The notes beneath the pieces are model-generated. The model did no database searches, was not told where the DNA came from, and worked only from the letters and a program-made list of their open reading frames with translations. A program made the position numbers and the translations under genes. From assembly GCA_015233485.1 (NCBI GenBank), contig JADFXO010000260.1, positions 1 through 5,770 on the forward strand: 5,770 nt of DNA, read 5' to 3'. Below, piece after piece: positions 1 through 5,346 of this stretch (positions are counted from its first letter, which is position 1; every line of letters begins with the position of its first letter). Source of the DNA: Nitrospirota bacterium (GTDB lineage Bacteria > Nitrospirota > Thermodesulfovibrionia > Thermodesulfovibrionales > Magnetobacteriaceae).

Positions 1-12
1 TTCGTTTTAGAT

Positions 13-78
13 AGATGCAACGCACCAAGCTTCACCACGGGCTATTTATACCCTGGGGGGAGACGGGCTATTGCATCT
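13..78. repeat. REP-like non-coding repeat segment
   Basis: An 8-bp inverted repeat (AGATGCAA at 13-20, TTGCATCT at 71-78) encloses a 10-bp direct repeat ACGGGCTATT present at 37-46 and 63-72. The octamer TATACCCT (47-54) recurs at 115-122. No open frame of note crosses the segment. The wording of the sequence (a cacgggctatt core next to gcatc) reminds me of intergenic REP-type elements that are abundant in Bacteroidota and Planctomycetota genomes. That resemblance is from memory and is not demonstrated here. The segment could equally be the end of a structured RNA or chance repetition. Confidence 0.3.
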
Positions 79-128
79 TTATCCTCATATTAACAACATA
101 GAATAACATATGCCTATACCCTAACATA

Positions 129-150
129 CGAGGGGGATTATCCCCCTTCG
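129..150 (-). terminator. GC-rich hairpin downstream of the left radical SAM gene
   Basis: AGGGGGATTATCCCCCT (131-147) is a near-perfect palindrome that can form a 7-bp stem with a TTA loop. Flanking CG pairs at 129-130 and 149-150 can extend it through a one-base bulge. It lies about 30 bases past the stop codon of the radical SAM gene ending at 177, where a transcription terminator would be expected. There is no U-tract on either strand directly after the stem, so it may act as an RNA-stabilising 3' hairpin or a weak terminator rather than a classical intrinsic one. Confidence 0.4.
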
Positions 151-176
151 TCTTTAATCCTACTGAACTTTGACAC

Positions 177-1559
177 TTAACCCGCCGATTTTAAATTGCA
201 CAGGCCGCCAACACTGGCGTCAGCGCTCTTGATTGCCTTACCAATAACGCTCCGGCTGTATATGCCAAACCCGCTGTAAAACCAATCCAGTCTGCTGACG
301 CGCCTCAATATATAATCCCACGAATAAAAATCCCTCATCGCCTTAAGCGTCTCAAAATGAAGGTCATTGGCGGTAATCAGCGCGGGTTTATAGACCACAT
401 GGTGAATATCGTACTTGGCCCAGTCCGTATGCAGAAGCCTGTCTTGCGCCTTGAAATCGTCATATATCTTCGTGCCGGGAAGCGGGGTCAGTATCATGAA
501 CTGCACGGAGTCAATCCCCATCGATGTTGCGAACTCTGTCGTGCGTTTTATTGTATCAACCGTATCTGAGTCAGCTCCGAAGACAAACATGCCGTGGATT
601 TTTATCCCGTGCGCCTTTATTTTCTTTATGCTAGTAATATTATCTTCCAGTGTCTGGTGTTTTTCGTATGCCTTGAGTGATTCAGGGTTAATGGACTCAA
701 AGCCGATACATACGGTGGGTTTTCCTGTATCTGCGATGATTCTAAGCAGCTCGTCGTCTTTGGCGATATCGGGGCGCACCATTGCTGACCATCGGGGTTT
801 TAGACCTATCCCGGCCATGCCCTGAAGGATTAGTTTTGTCCTTTTCCTGTTAGCGGCAAAGTTGTCATCGACGAAGAAGATGGGGGAGTTTGATACCTTA
901 ACCCTTATCCTTAGTTCACCCATCACGGACTCAACCGACCTGAAGCGGTATTTCCTGCCGAACATTGGCGACACAAGGCAAAACCGGCAGTTAAAAGCGC
1001 AACCCCGCGATGTGGCAACGGGCAGGATATTGGAGTTTTTCCACCTGTGAACGAGTTTGAAATCTGGAAGCGGCAGCACGTCGAGGTCTTTGACGAACTC
1101 GCCCTGGGGGTTATGGACAATTTCGCCCGCGGTATTTTTGTATGTCAGGCCGCCGATTGATTCAATTGAGGGCTTACCCGTTTCAATATAATCTACAAGT
1201 TCAGGCAGGGATATATCCCCCTCGCCGCGAATCACGAAGTCCGCGTGGCTCATGGCCTCATCGGGCATAAACGTCGTATGAGCGCCGCCGATTACGACGA
1301 TGACGCCGAGTTCTTTCAGCCGGTCTGCGATTGCGTAGGCGTAGTGGACGGTTGATGTTATAGTGGAGATACAGACGATGTCTGATTTCTCAATGAACTG
1401 CCAATCTGGCCGTGCGATGTCCTCAATAAACACCCTGACGTTATGGCCGAGTCCCTTAAGAATCGTCGAGAGCAACACCGCCCCGACACGCGGTATGGGA
1501 AAGCGCCTGAATATATTAGAATCCGGCGAGCGTATCTCAATGAACGATATGTTTTTCAT
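177..1559 (-). CDS. B12-binding domain-containing radical SAM protein (460 aa)
   Basis: This is a cytosolic iron-sulfur enzyme of the cobalamin-dependent radical SAM class. Family members cleave S-adenosylmethionine at a [4Fe-4S] cluster and often methylate unactivated carbons; the substrate here is unknown. Residues about 5-125 form the B12-binding Rossmann domain, with the typical GGAHTTFMPDE (91-101) and GEGD (112-115) signatures. A short linker (GLTYKN, 137-142) follows. The radical SAM core carries CAFNCRFC with cluster ligands C187, C191 and C194. Further core landmarks are VDDNF (230-234), GFESI (286-290) and TPLPGT (358-363). The C-terminal part (about 385-445), rich in aromatic and basic residues, resembles the DUF4070-like tail of such proteins (recollection only). 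The ATG start has a strong ribosome site, GGAGG at 1567-1571, seven bases upstream. The gene stands alone after the toxin gene, with its own promoter candidates. The domain call is secure; the specific function is not. Confidence 0.93.
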   Translation of the reverse strand: MKNISFIEIRSPDSNIFRRFPIPRVGAVLLSTILKGLGHNVRVFIEDIARPDWQFIEKSDIVCISTITSTVHYAYAIADRLKELGVIVVIGGAHTTFMPDEAMSHADFVIRGEGDISLPELVDYIETGKPSIESIGGLTYKNTAGEIVHNPQGEFVKDLDVLPLPDFKLVHRWKNSNILPVATSRGCAFNCRFCLVSPMFGRKYRFRSVESVMGELRIRVKVSNSPIFFVDDNFAANRKRTKLILQGMAGIGLKPRWSAMVRPDIAKDDELLRIIADTGKPTVCIGFESINPESLKAYEKHQTLEDNITSIKKIKAHGIKIHGMFVFGADSDTVDTIKRTTEFATSMGIDSVQFMILTPLPGTKIYDDFKAQDRLLHTDWAKYDIHHVVYKPALITANDLHFETLKAMRDFYSWDYILRRVSRLDWFYSGFGIYSRSVIGKAIKSADASVGGLCNLKSAG

Positions 1560-1566
1560 GTAATAA

Positions 1567-1571
1567 CCTCC
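1567..1571 (-). promoter_or_regulatory. Ribosome binding site of the left radical SAM gene
   Basis: GGAGG on the minus strand lies seven bases before the ATG at 1559-1557. This near-perfect Shine-Dalgarno sequence fixes the start. It is much stronger than the site before the right-hand radical SAM gene, which begins with GTG. Confidence 0.85.
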
Positions 1572-1583
1572 ATCACAGGATTT

Positions 1584-1615
1584 CAGTATATCATTATTGA
1601 TGTATAATTATCTAT
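1584..1615 (-). promoter_or_regulatory. Conserved upstream block, copy 1 (left radical SAM gene)
   Basis: These 32 bases match 5481-5512, upstream of the other radical SAM gene, at 26 positions without gaps. The core contains a partial dyad, ATCA-N4-TGAT, in this copy. On the minus strand the block also holds TGATATACT (1593-1585), which fits an extended -10 element (TGnTATAAT-like) about 15 bases ahead of the ribosome site. It could therefore be a promoter core, an operator, or both. Conservation between two otherwise dissimilar upstream regions is the main evidence that it matters. Confidence 0.5.
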
Positions 1616-1625
1616 GTGCGGTGGA

Positions 1626-1654
1626 ACTATAACAGGAAAGCAGTAACTTGTCAG
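1626..1654 (-). promoter_or_regulatory. Alternative sigma70-type promoter for the left radical SAM gene
   Basis: On the minus strand CTGACA (1654-1649) and TATAGT (1631-1626) are separated by exactly 17 bases, giving good -35 and -10 matches. Initiation would fall near 1619 and give a leader of about 60 bases that includes the conserved block. Part of the region (1629-1647) is conserved at 5543-5560 upstream of the other radical SAM gene, but there the hexamers are poor. This may therefore be a secondary promoter, or a chance match inside a conserved regulatory region. Confidence 0.45.
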
Positions 1655-1691
1655 AAGTCACAATCCCTCGCAGAACTCGCCCCATACGCCG

Positions 1692-1964
1692 TCAGTCGAA
1701 AAGGTCGGAATGCGTACCGCTGCGCTCAAAAATAATGTCATCGCCATCTATCTTGTAAATCAGAAGCCAGTCAGGTTTGATGTGACATTCACGTCGTCCT
1801 ACATACTTGCCAGCAAGTTTATGGTCCCGATGCTTTGAGCCAAGGTTCTCTCCAGTGCTGAGTTTTGTCATGACTGAGGATAATTCCTCTATACTGGCTC
1901 CGCGCAGCAACATTTGCTTGACATCCTTCTTAAACTGCCCTGTGCGGACAGGCCTGTAATTCAC
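1692..1964 (-). CDS. YafQ-type mRNA interferase toxin (90 aa)
   Basis: This is a type II toxin of the RelE/ParE superfamily, YafQ branch. E. coli YafQ is a ribosome-dependent endoribonuclease that cuts mRNA in the A site and is neutralised by DinJ. The length (90 aa) matches the E. coli protein (92 aa). The residues implicated in YafQ activity all have counterparts: H48 in RDHKL, H61, D65 and W66 in CHIKPDWLLIYK, H85 in GTH and the penultimate F89. The toxin therefore looks intact. The start is GTG at 1964-1962, overlapping the antitoxin stop in a GTGA arrangement. There is no well-spaced Shine-Dalgarno sequence, so translation probably depends on coupling to the antitoxin gene, which keeps toxin below antitoxin. 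No terminator is obvious after the stop. Catalytic activity is inferred from the family. Confidence 0.93.
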   Translation of the reverse strand: MNYRPVRTGQFKKDVKQMLLRGASIEELSSVMTKLSTGENLGSKHRDHKLAGKYVGRRECHIKPDWLLIYKIDGDDIIFERSGTHSDLFD

Positions 1965-2227
1965 CTTTGGTCATCCAGGTCTTTTAATAAATCGTCTATG
2001 CTCTCAAACCTTGTTAAATCCTCTCCTCTGTCAGTCTTTTTGAAGGTCTCAAGAGTGGTTTTGTTGGGAATTTTCACTTCAAATGGCAAACCTTTACGAA
2101 GGGCAACCTGGCGATAAAAGAGGTTTATTGCCTCTGAGTTGGATATTCCCAGTTCCTTGAAGATGCCTTCCGCCTCTTTCTTTAGGGCTGGTTCTGTCCG
2201 CGCTCTAATCATTGCAGTTTTTGGCAT
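1961..2227 (-). CDS. DinJ/RelB-family antitoxin (88 aa)
   Basis: This is the antitoxin partner of the downstream YafQ-type toxin. Residues 2-45 form the ribbon-helix-helix DNA-binding and dimerisation region (TAMIRARTEP at the strand, then ISNSEAINLFYRQ in the helices). GLPFEVKIPN (46-55) is a DinJ family hallmark. The acidic tail (about 56-88) is the expected toxin-binding segment. The start is taken at the ATG at 2227-2225 because TAAGGAG (2240-2234) lies six bases upstream. A longer frame reaching 2278 would overlap the preceding gene and lacks a ribosome site. At 88 aa it matches E. coli DinJ (86 aa). It overlaps the toxin start by four bases. Family behaviour predicts that DinJ, alone and with YafQ, represses its own promoter, for which a candidate lies at 2247-2278. 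Confidence 0.93.
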   Translation of the reverse strand: MPKTAMIRARTEPALKKEAEGIFKELGISNSEAINLFYRQVALRKGLPFEVKIPNKTTLETFKKTDRGEDLTRFESIDDLLKDLDDQR

Positions 2228-2233
2228 ATCGTT

Positions 2234-2240
2234 CTCCTTA
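2234..2240 (-). promoter_or_regulatory. Ribosome binding site of the antitoxin gene
   Basis: TAAGGAG on the minus strand sits six bases before the ATG at 2227. It decides the antitoxin start over the longer in-frame extension to 2278. Confidence 0.85.
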
Positions 2241-2246
2241 ATCTCT

Positions 2247-2278
2247 ATTGTATCACATTTGGGGTACAGTAATGTCAA
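2247..2278 (-). promoter_or_regulatory. Internal promoter and possible operator of dinJ-yafQ
   Basis: On the minus strand TTGACA (2278-2273) is a perfect -35 hexamer and TACAAT (2252-2247) a good -10. The -10 is preceded by TG at extended -10 spacing (TGATACAAT). The 20-base spacer is longer than ideal, which the extended -10 could offset. The -35 box contains the TGA stop codon (2277-2275) of the upstream HicB-like gene. A short inverted repeat, ACATT (2255-2259) and AATGT (2271-2275), overlaps the spacer and the -35 box. That is a plausible place for autoregulation by the ribbon-helix-helix antitoxin. The operator assignment is inference. Confidence 0.5.
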
Positions 2279-2496
2279 ACAACTTCCTGCATAGGGCGGG
2301 TACGGGGGACTGGAAGTATACGACCTTCAATATCGAAATGATTGATAACATCTTCAACGGTTTCGCATAATTCGCTATATAATTTTACAGGGTCGTCGCC
2401 GTGAATACCCGTTATCAGATCAGGGCACTTTCCAATATAGGCCTTATCCTCTTCACTCCACTCAACCCATTTATGGTACCGGTCGGATTTTTTCAC
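2275..2496 (-). CDS. Small HicB-like domain protein (73 aa), no HicA partner
   Basis: The protein matches the short HicB-like fold: beta-strand HKWVEWSEED (8-17), the turn and strand AYIGKCPDL (19-27), the G-D-D loop (30-35), then one helix (about 36-55). It ends in a proline-rich tail, ILPVPRTRPMQ. In HicAB systems HicB blocks the HicA ribonuclease and usually carries a C-terminal DNA-binding domain. Here that domain is absent and no HicA-like gene is adjacent. The start is GTG at 2496-2494, with no good ribosome site and six bases after the nuclease stop codon, so translation probably depends on re-initiation. It is in the same frame as the nuclease. Its stop overlaps the antitoxin promoter's -35 box. 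The role is unknown: a solitary HicB-like regulator, an antitoxin for the nuclease, or a remnant. Confidence 0.75.
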   Translation of the reverse strand: MKKSDRYHKWVEWSEEDKAYIGKCPDLITGIHGDDPVKLYSELCETVEDVINHFDIEGRILPVPRTRPMQEVV

Positions 2497-2502
2497 TAAA
2501 CT

Positions 2503-3486
2503 CTAAATCAAAAGCGTAGTCGTAATAAAATTCACACTTTTCTTGATAAACTCTTCCAAACATTTTAATTGACTTGCTTTTGTTCGAGCAAAAAAATGAC
2601 ACTCTTCCGTTTCAAGATCAAGGCTATTATACCAACGTATTTTACCGTTACTTTTGGTTCTATATTCCCCTAACTGGATGTTGCTTTTAATTTCACTTTT
2701 ATCTGAATCAAATGCTGTCTCTATATAAACTATATTTGGTTTTTTGTAGTCAAGTCCGACAAAAAACCTATTATCTTTAGACTTATTATCTTTAAAATGA
2801 AAAAAGGACCCCATGTATTCCATAGCCGATGATTCACTCTCAAGTTGTATTTTCTGCGCCATCAGTGCTTCTCTTATCATTGTCCGCAAGTTTATAAAGG
2901 ATTTTATACCTCCAACTAAATCCCAGTTTACTTTTTCCATTGCCATATTCCTCCCTTTTGAAAAGTTAATAAATTGATTACAGAGTAGCTTTGTTATCTC
3001 TGAAGATGGATTTTCTTTTTCTATCCAGTCGACTATTTGGTGCCATCTCATATCTATATCTGGTTTTTCATTCGGATCCACTTGATAAAAAGGATATGGG
3101 TATTTGGTAATTGTAGCCAAGAGAGTATTTGCAGTTCCTGACTTATTTAATTCATTCCTATAGCGACTTATTTGTTTATCACCAAATTCGGACTCTATCT
3201 TAACCTCAATAAAAAAAAGGAAATCAATCGCTCTGATTTCAATATCAGGCTTTCCTTGATCAGTCACGGCTTGAGTTTTAATCTCTATGGATTCAATTTG
3301 TGAAATGTCAAAGATGAATCGGGAATCTGTAAGTCTATTGAGAATGTTGATTGCGATTACAGGTTCATATTGAATTAAATGATCTAAAAGATGTGCAAAT
3401 GCTTCCGTTACAAAGTTCTCATCTTGGCGGCTTGCATATCTATGCAGTCTCAATAACAAATTGTTATCTGTGATGTCTATTCCCAC
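2503..3486 (-). CDS. PD-(D/E)XK nuclease-superfamily protein (327 aa)
   Basis: This is a predicted restriction-endonuclease-fold protein. A conserved N-terminal acidic helix motif ENFVTEAFAHLL (23-34, E28) is followed by the catalytic signature: D81 in GKPDIEI, E94 and K96 in FFIEVKIE, then the Q105-xx-RY motif (KQISRYR). RWHQIVDWI (147-155) is a recurrent downstream motif. Overall it resembles the Pfam PDDEXK_4-type proteins (by recollection; no search run). Residues about 185-327 hold a helical and mixed domain of unknown function, possibly for target recognition. The start is GTG at 3486-3484. An in-frame TAA directly precedes it, and GAGGTGG gives a ribosome site. All active-site residues are present, so it is probably active, but its substrate is unknown. 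It is markedly AT-rich compared with the radical SAM genes. It leads the cassette, under a strong promoter, and sits next to the HicB-like gene in the same frame. Confidence 0.82.
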   Translation of the reverse strand: MGIDITDNNLLLRLHRYASRQDENFVTEAFAHLLDHLIQYEPVIAINILNRLTDSRFIFDISQIESIEIKTQAVTDQGKPDIEIRAIDFLFFIEVKIESEFGDKQISRYRNELNKSGTANTLLATITKYPYPFYQVDPNEKPDIDMRWHQIVDWIEKENPSSEITKLLCNQFINFSKGRNMAMEKVNWDLVGGIKSFINLRTMIREALMAQKIQLESESSAMEYMGSFFHFKDNKSKDNRFFVGLDYKKPNIVYIETAFDSDKSEIKSNIQLGEYRTKSNGKIRWYNSLDLETEECHFFARTKASQLKCLEEFIKKSVNFITTTLLI

Positions 3487-3522
3487 TTACCACCTCGCAT
3501 ATATGCTACACTAATATGAAAC

Positions 3523-3552
3523 ATTATATACAGACATTTAATTCCATGTCAA
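3523..3552 (-). promoter_or_regulatory. Strong sigma70-type promoter of the nuclease cassette
   Basis: On the minus strand the hexamers are perfect: TTGACA (3552-3547) and TATAAT (3528-3523), with an 18-base spacer. Transcription should begin near 3516, giving a leader of about 30 bases before the GTG. The hexamers match consensus exactly, unlike every other candidate in the window. Confidence 0.85.
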
Positions 3553-3564
3553 CAATTATTTATT

Positions 3565-3575
3565 AAAAAATATTT
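3565..3575 (-). promoter_or_regulatory. UP-like A/T element upstream of the nuclease promoter
   Basis: AAATATTTTTT on the minus strand fits the AAAWWTWTTTT core of the UP element bound by the RNA polymerase alpha subunit. It lies 12 bases above the -35 box, close to the expected position, and is followed by further A-rich sequence. The whole region is AT-rich, so part of the match could be compositional. Confidence 0.45.
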
Positions 3576-3708
3576 ACATTACTATGGTTTAATAGAAACG
3601 TTACACAAAGGTAACACTAATTAATCATAAACTCCATAAAACTGGCGCTGCTAAAGGGTTTTCGCGGGTTCCTGTAAAAATAGAATTGTATACTTCTTAT
3701 TCAATTGG

Positions 3709-3737
3709 AAAAAAACTGACCGCGTATGACCGCGGCC
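3709..3737 (-). terminator. Intrinsic terminator after the right radical SAM gene
   Basis: On the minus strand GGCCGCG (3737-3731), loop GTCATA and CGCGGTC (3724-3718) form a 7-bp GC-rich stem with one G-T wobble. Two bases later comes a run of seven T (3715-3709). It begins 13 bases after the TAG stop at 3751-3753, so it should separate the radical SAM transcript from the nuclease cassette. Confidence 0.88.
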
Positions 3738-3750
3738 GCACGCACGCGCC

Positions 3751-5343
3751 CTATGACGTCTTTGACATAACCTTAATAAAATACCTGTAAATCCGCCGGA
3801 AATCCCCCTTGAGCAGGGAACGAAGTCCCTTCGCTGTGATAATTGATGACTCTCCGAGCTTATTCAGATTGTTATAGAGACCTGTTAGGCCCTCCTTTTC
3901 GAGCGTTTTAACAAATATTCCACGCGACAGCAGCCTTACAATGCCGCGCGGCAGGCGTGAAAACCCCGCGAGGTACATGAGGAAATTAACGTATGAGCCG
4001 TGCGGTGTGTGGAGGTGTTTGGCGTATATCTCGCGCCACTCGTCGTCCTCGGTTACGATCAAGTCACCGCTCTTTGCCTTGACGTAGAGGTCGGTGCCGG
4101 GGAAGCAGACCAGCGACGCCCGCTTGAGCCAGAACGGGCTTGGCAGTTTTAGTATAAGCGCGAGGGTTTCGATTACATCCTCTGGCCGCTCCCACGGGTT
4201 GTCAAGTATTACGTGATAACATGGGGGATAAATTTTGTCGCGGTATTTATGGAAAATCGCGGCGGCCGTGAGGATTGCCTCACCGGAGACGTTTCGCTTG
4301 TATAGGTTCTTGGCCGTGCCGCTCATGGATTGAATCCCCATTTCGACGAAGACGAGGCCGGCCTCTGTAAGGTACTGCATCTTCTCCTCGGTAACGGTAG
4401 ATGGGCTTGCCTGAATGTGAAATGGCAGGCCGATGGTCTCTTTATAAATCTTTGAGAATTCCTTAATCTCCTCGTTGCTGCGGACTAAAAAAGTGTCGTC
4501 AAAGAGAAAGATGCTCTCAACGAACGGCAGCTCACGCTTGACCCATAGGAGTTCTTCCATTATATGGGCAAAGCCGCGCTTTCTAAGGTATCGCTGCCCT
4601 GAGTACATGTCGGCGAGTGTCTTTTCGGCGCAAAAAGTGCAGTGGTGCGGGCAGCCGCGCGTAGTGAGCGTCTTATAGGAAATCGTTCGTCTGTATGAAT
4701 CATTAAATGAGCCTTCGACATGCGGCTCAAGCGGGAATGATCGTTTTAACAGGTCTTTTGTCATAGGCTCAATGGATTTTTTGATATTGTCGTAGACGAA
4801 ATGCCCGTCTGATGTAAAATCGTAGTGGGGTAGGGCGTCAAGGTTTTGAATAAGAGGACGCAGGGGATTGCGGACGATCGCGCCGTTTTTTCTGACGCAG
4901 AGGTTATTAATATCTGAGTAATCCCGGCCCTCTTCGAGACGGTTGACAAGTTCAAGGACGGCCTCCTCACCCTCGCCGACGCAGACGATGCCGGCAAAAT
5001 TCAGGCACTCTTCGGGCATCACGGTAGGGTGTATGCCGCCGACTACCAGGGGGACATTAAGGGCAGACTTAACGGCACTGCCAAGCTGCATAGCCCTGTC
5101 AAGATAGTTGCTCATAAAGGAAATGCCGACAAGCCCTGAGCCGCGGCAGAGTTCTATGGCCTGCTCTATGACCTGCTTGTCGTACTCGTATTTAAAACCA
5201 TGCCGGTATTTGAACTTCTCAACCCCGCCGGGCAGGAAGATAAGCCTGACATCCTTGCCGTGCCGTTTAAGATACGCGGACAGGGCTCGAACGCCAAAGG
5301 CCGATATGTCAGGAGACGTTGGCGCTAACAGGGTAATCGTCAC
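3751..5343 (-). CDS. B12-binding domain-containing radical SAM protein (530 aa)
   Basis: This is a second cobalamin-dependent radical SAM enzyme, longer than and clearly divergent from the one at 177-1559. Residues about 1-135 are the B12-binding domain, with SPDISAFGVRALSAYL near the start, then GGIHPTVMPEE (102-112) and GEGEEA (123-128). The radical SAM core carries CPHHCTFC with ligands C231, C235 and C238. Further core landmarks are FLFDDTF (279-285), EMGIQSMSG (334-342) and FPGTDLY (414-420). An insertion of about 60 residues (173-225) lies between the B12 domain and the cluster motif. The C-terminal 90 residues are basic and helical and not recognised. The start is GTG at 5343-5341, directly after an in-frame TGA and CGG. 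The ribosome site is poor (GGGGGC eight bases upstream), which suggests coupling or weak translation. The substrate is unknown. A strong terminator follows. Confidence 0.92.
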   Translation of the reverse strand: MTITLLAPTSPDISAFGVRALSAYLKRHGKDVRLIFLPGGVEKFKYRHGFKYEYDKQVIEQAIELCRGSGLVGISFMSNYLDRAMQLGSAVKSALNVPLVVGGIHPTVMPEECLNFAGIVCVGEGEEAVLELVNRLEEGRDYSDINNLCVRKNGAIVRNPLRPLIQNLDALPHYDFTSDGHFVYDNIKKSIEPMTKDLLKRSFPLEPHVEGSFNDSYRRTISYKTLTTRGCPHHCTFCAEKTLADMYSGQRYLRKRGFAHIMEELLWVKRELPFVESIFLFDDTFLVRSNEEIKEFSKIYKETIGLPFHIQASPSTVTEEKMQYLTEAGLVFVEMGIQSMSGTAKNLYKRNVSGEAILTAAAIFHKYRDKIYPPCYHVILDNPWERPEDVIETLALILKLPSPFWLKRASLVCFPGTDLYVKAKSGDLIVTEDDEWREIYAKHLHTPHGSYVNFLMYLAGFSRLPRGIVRLLSRGIFVKTLEKEGLTGLYNNLNKLGESSIITAKGLRSLLKGDFRRIYRYFIKVMSKTS

Positions 5344-5346
5344 CCG

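Noticed and set aside
415..825. 136-codon plus-strand frame
   Set aside because: It is fully antisense to the well-supported radical SAM gene at 177-1559. It has no recognisable domain and no ribosome site, and is a shadow of the GC-skewed coding sequence.
2228..2278. N-terminal extension of the antitoxin to 105 residues
   Set aside because: The extension covers the promoter and the Shine-Dalgarno sequence, overlaps the HicB-like stop codon, and would add 17 residues not seen in DinJ proteins. The ATG at 2227 has an excellent ribosome site.
2275..2496. HicAB toxin-antitoxin operon
   Set aside because: No HicA-like gene (about 60 aa with a conserved GSH-type motif) is found on either side, so only a solitary HicB-like protein is claimed.
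3600..3615. GTTAC-N6-GTAAC hairpin upstream of the nuclease promoter
   Set aside because: It has only 5 bp of stem, is AT-rich, has no T-tract and is not positioned over the promoter. It is too weak to call as an operator or terminator.
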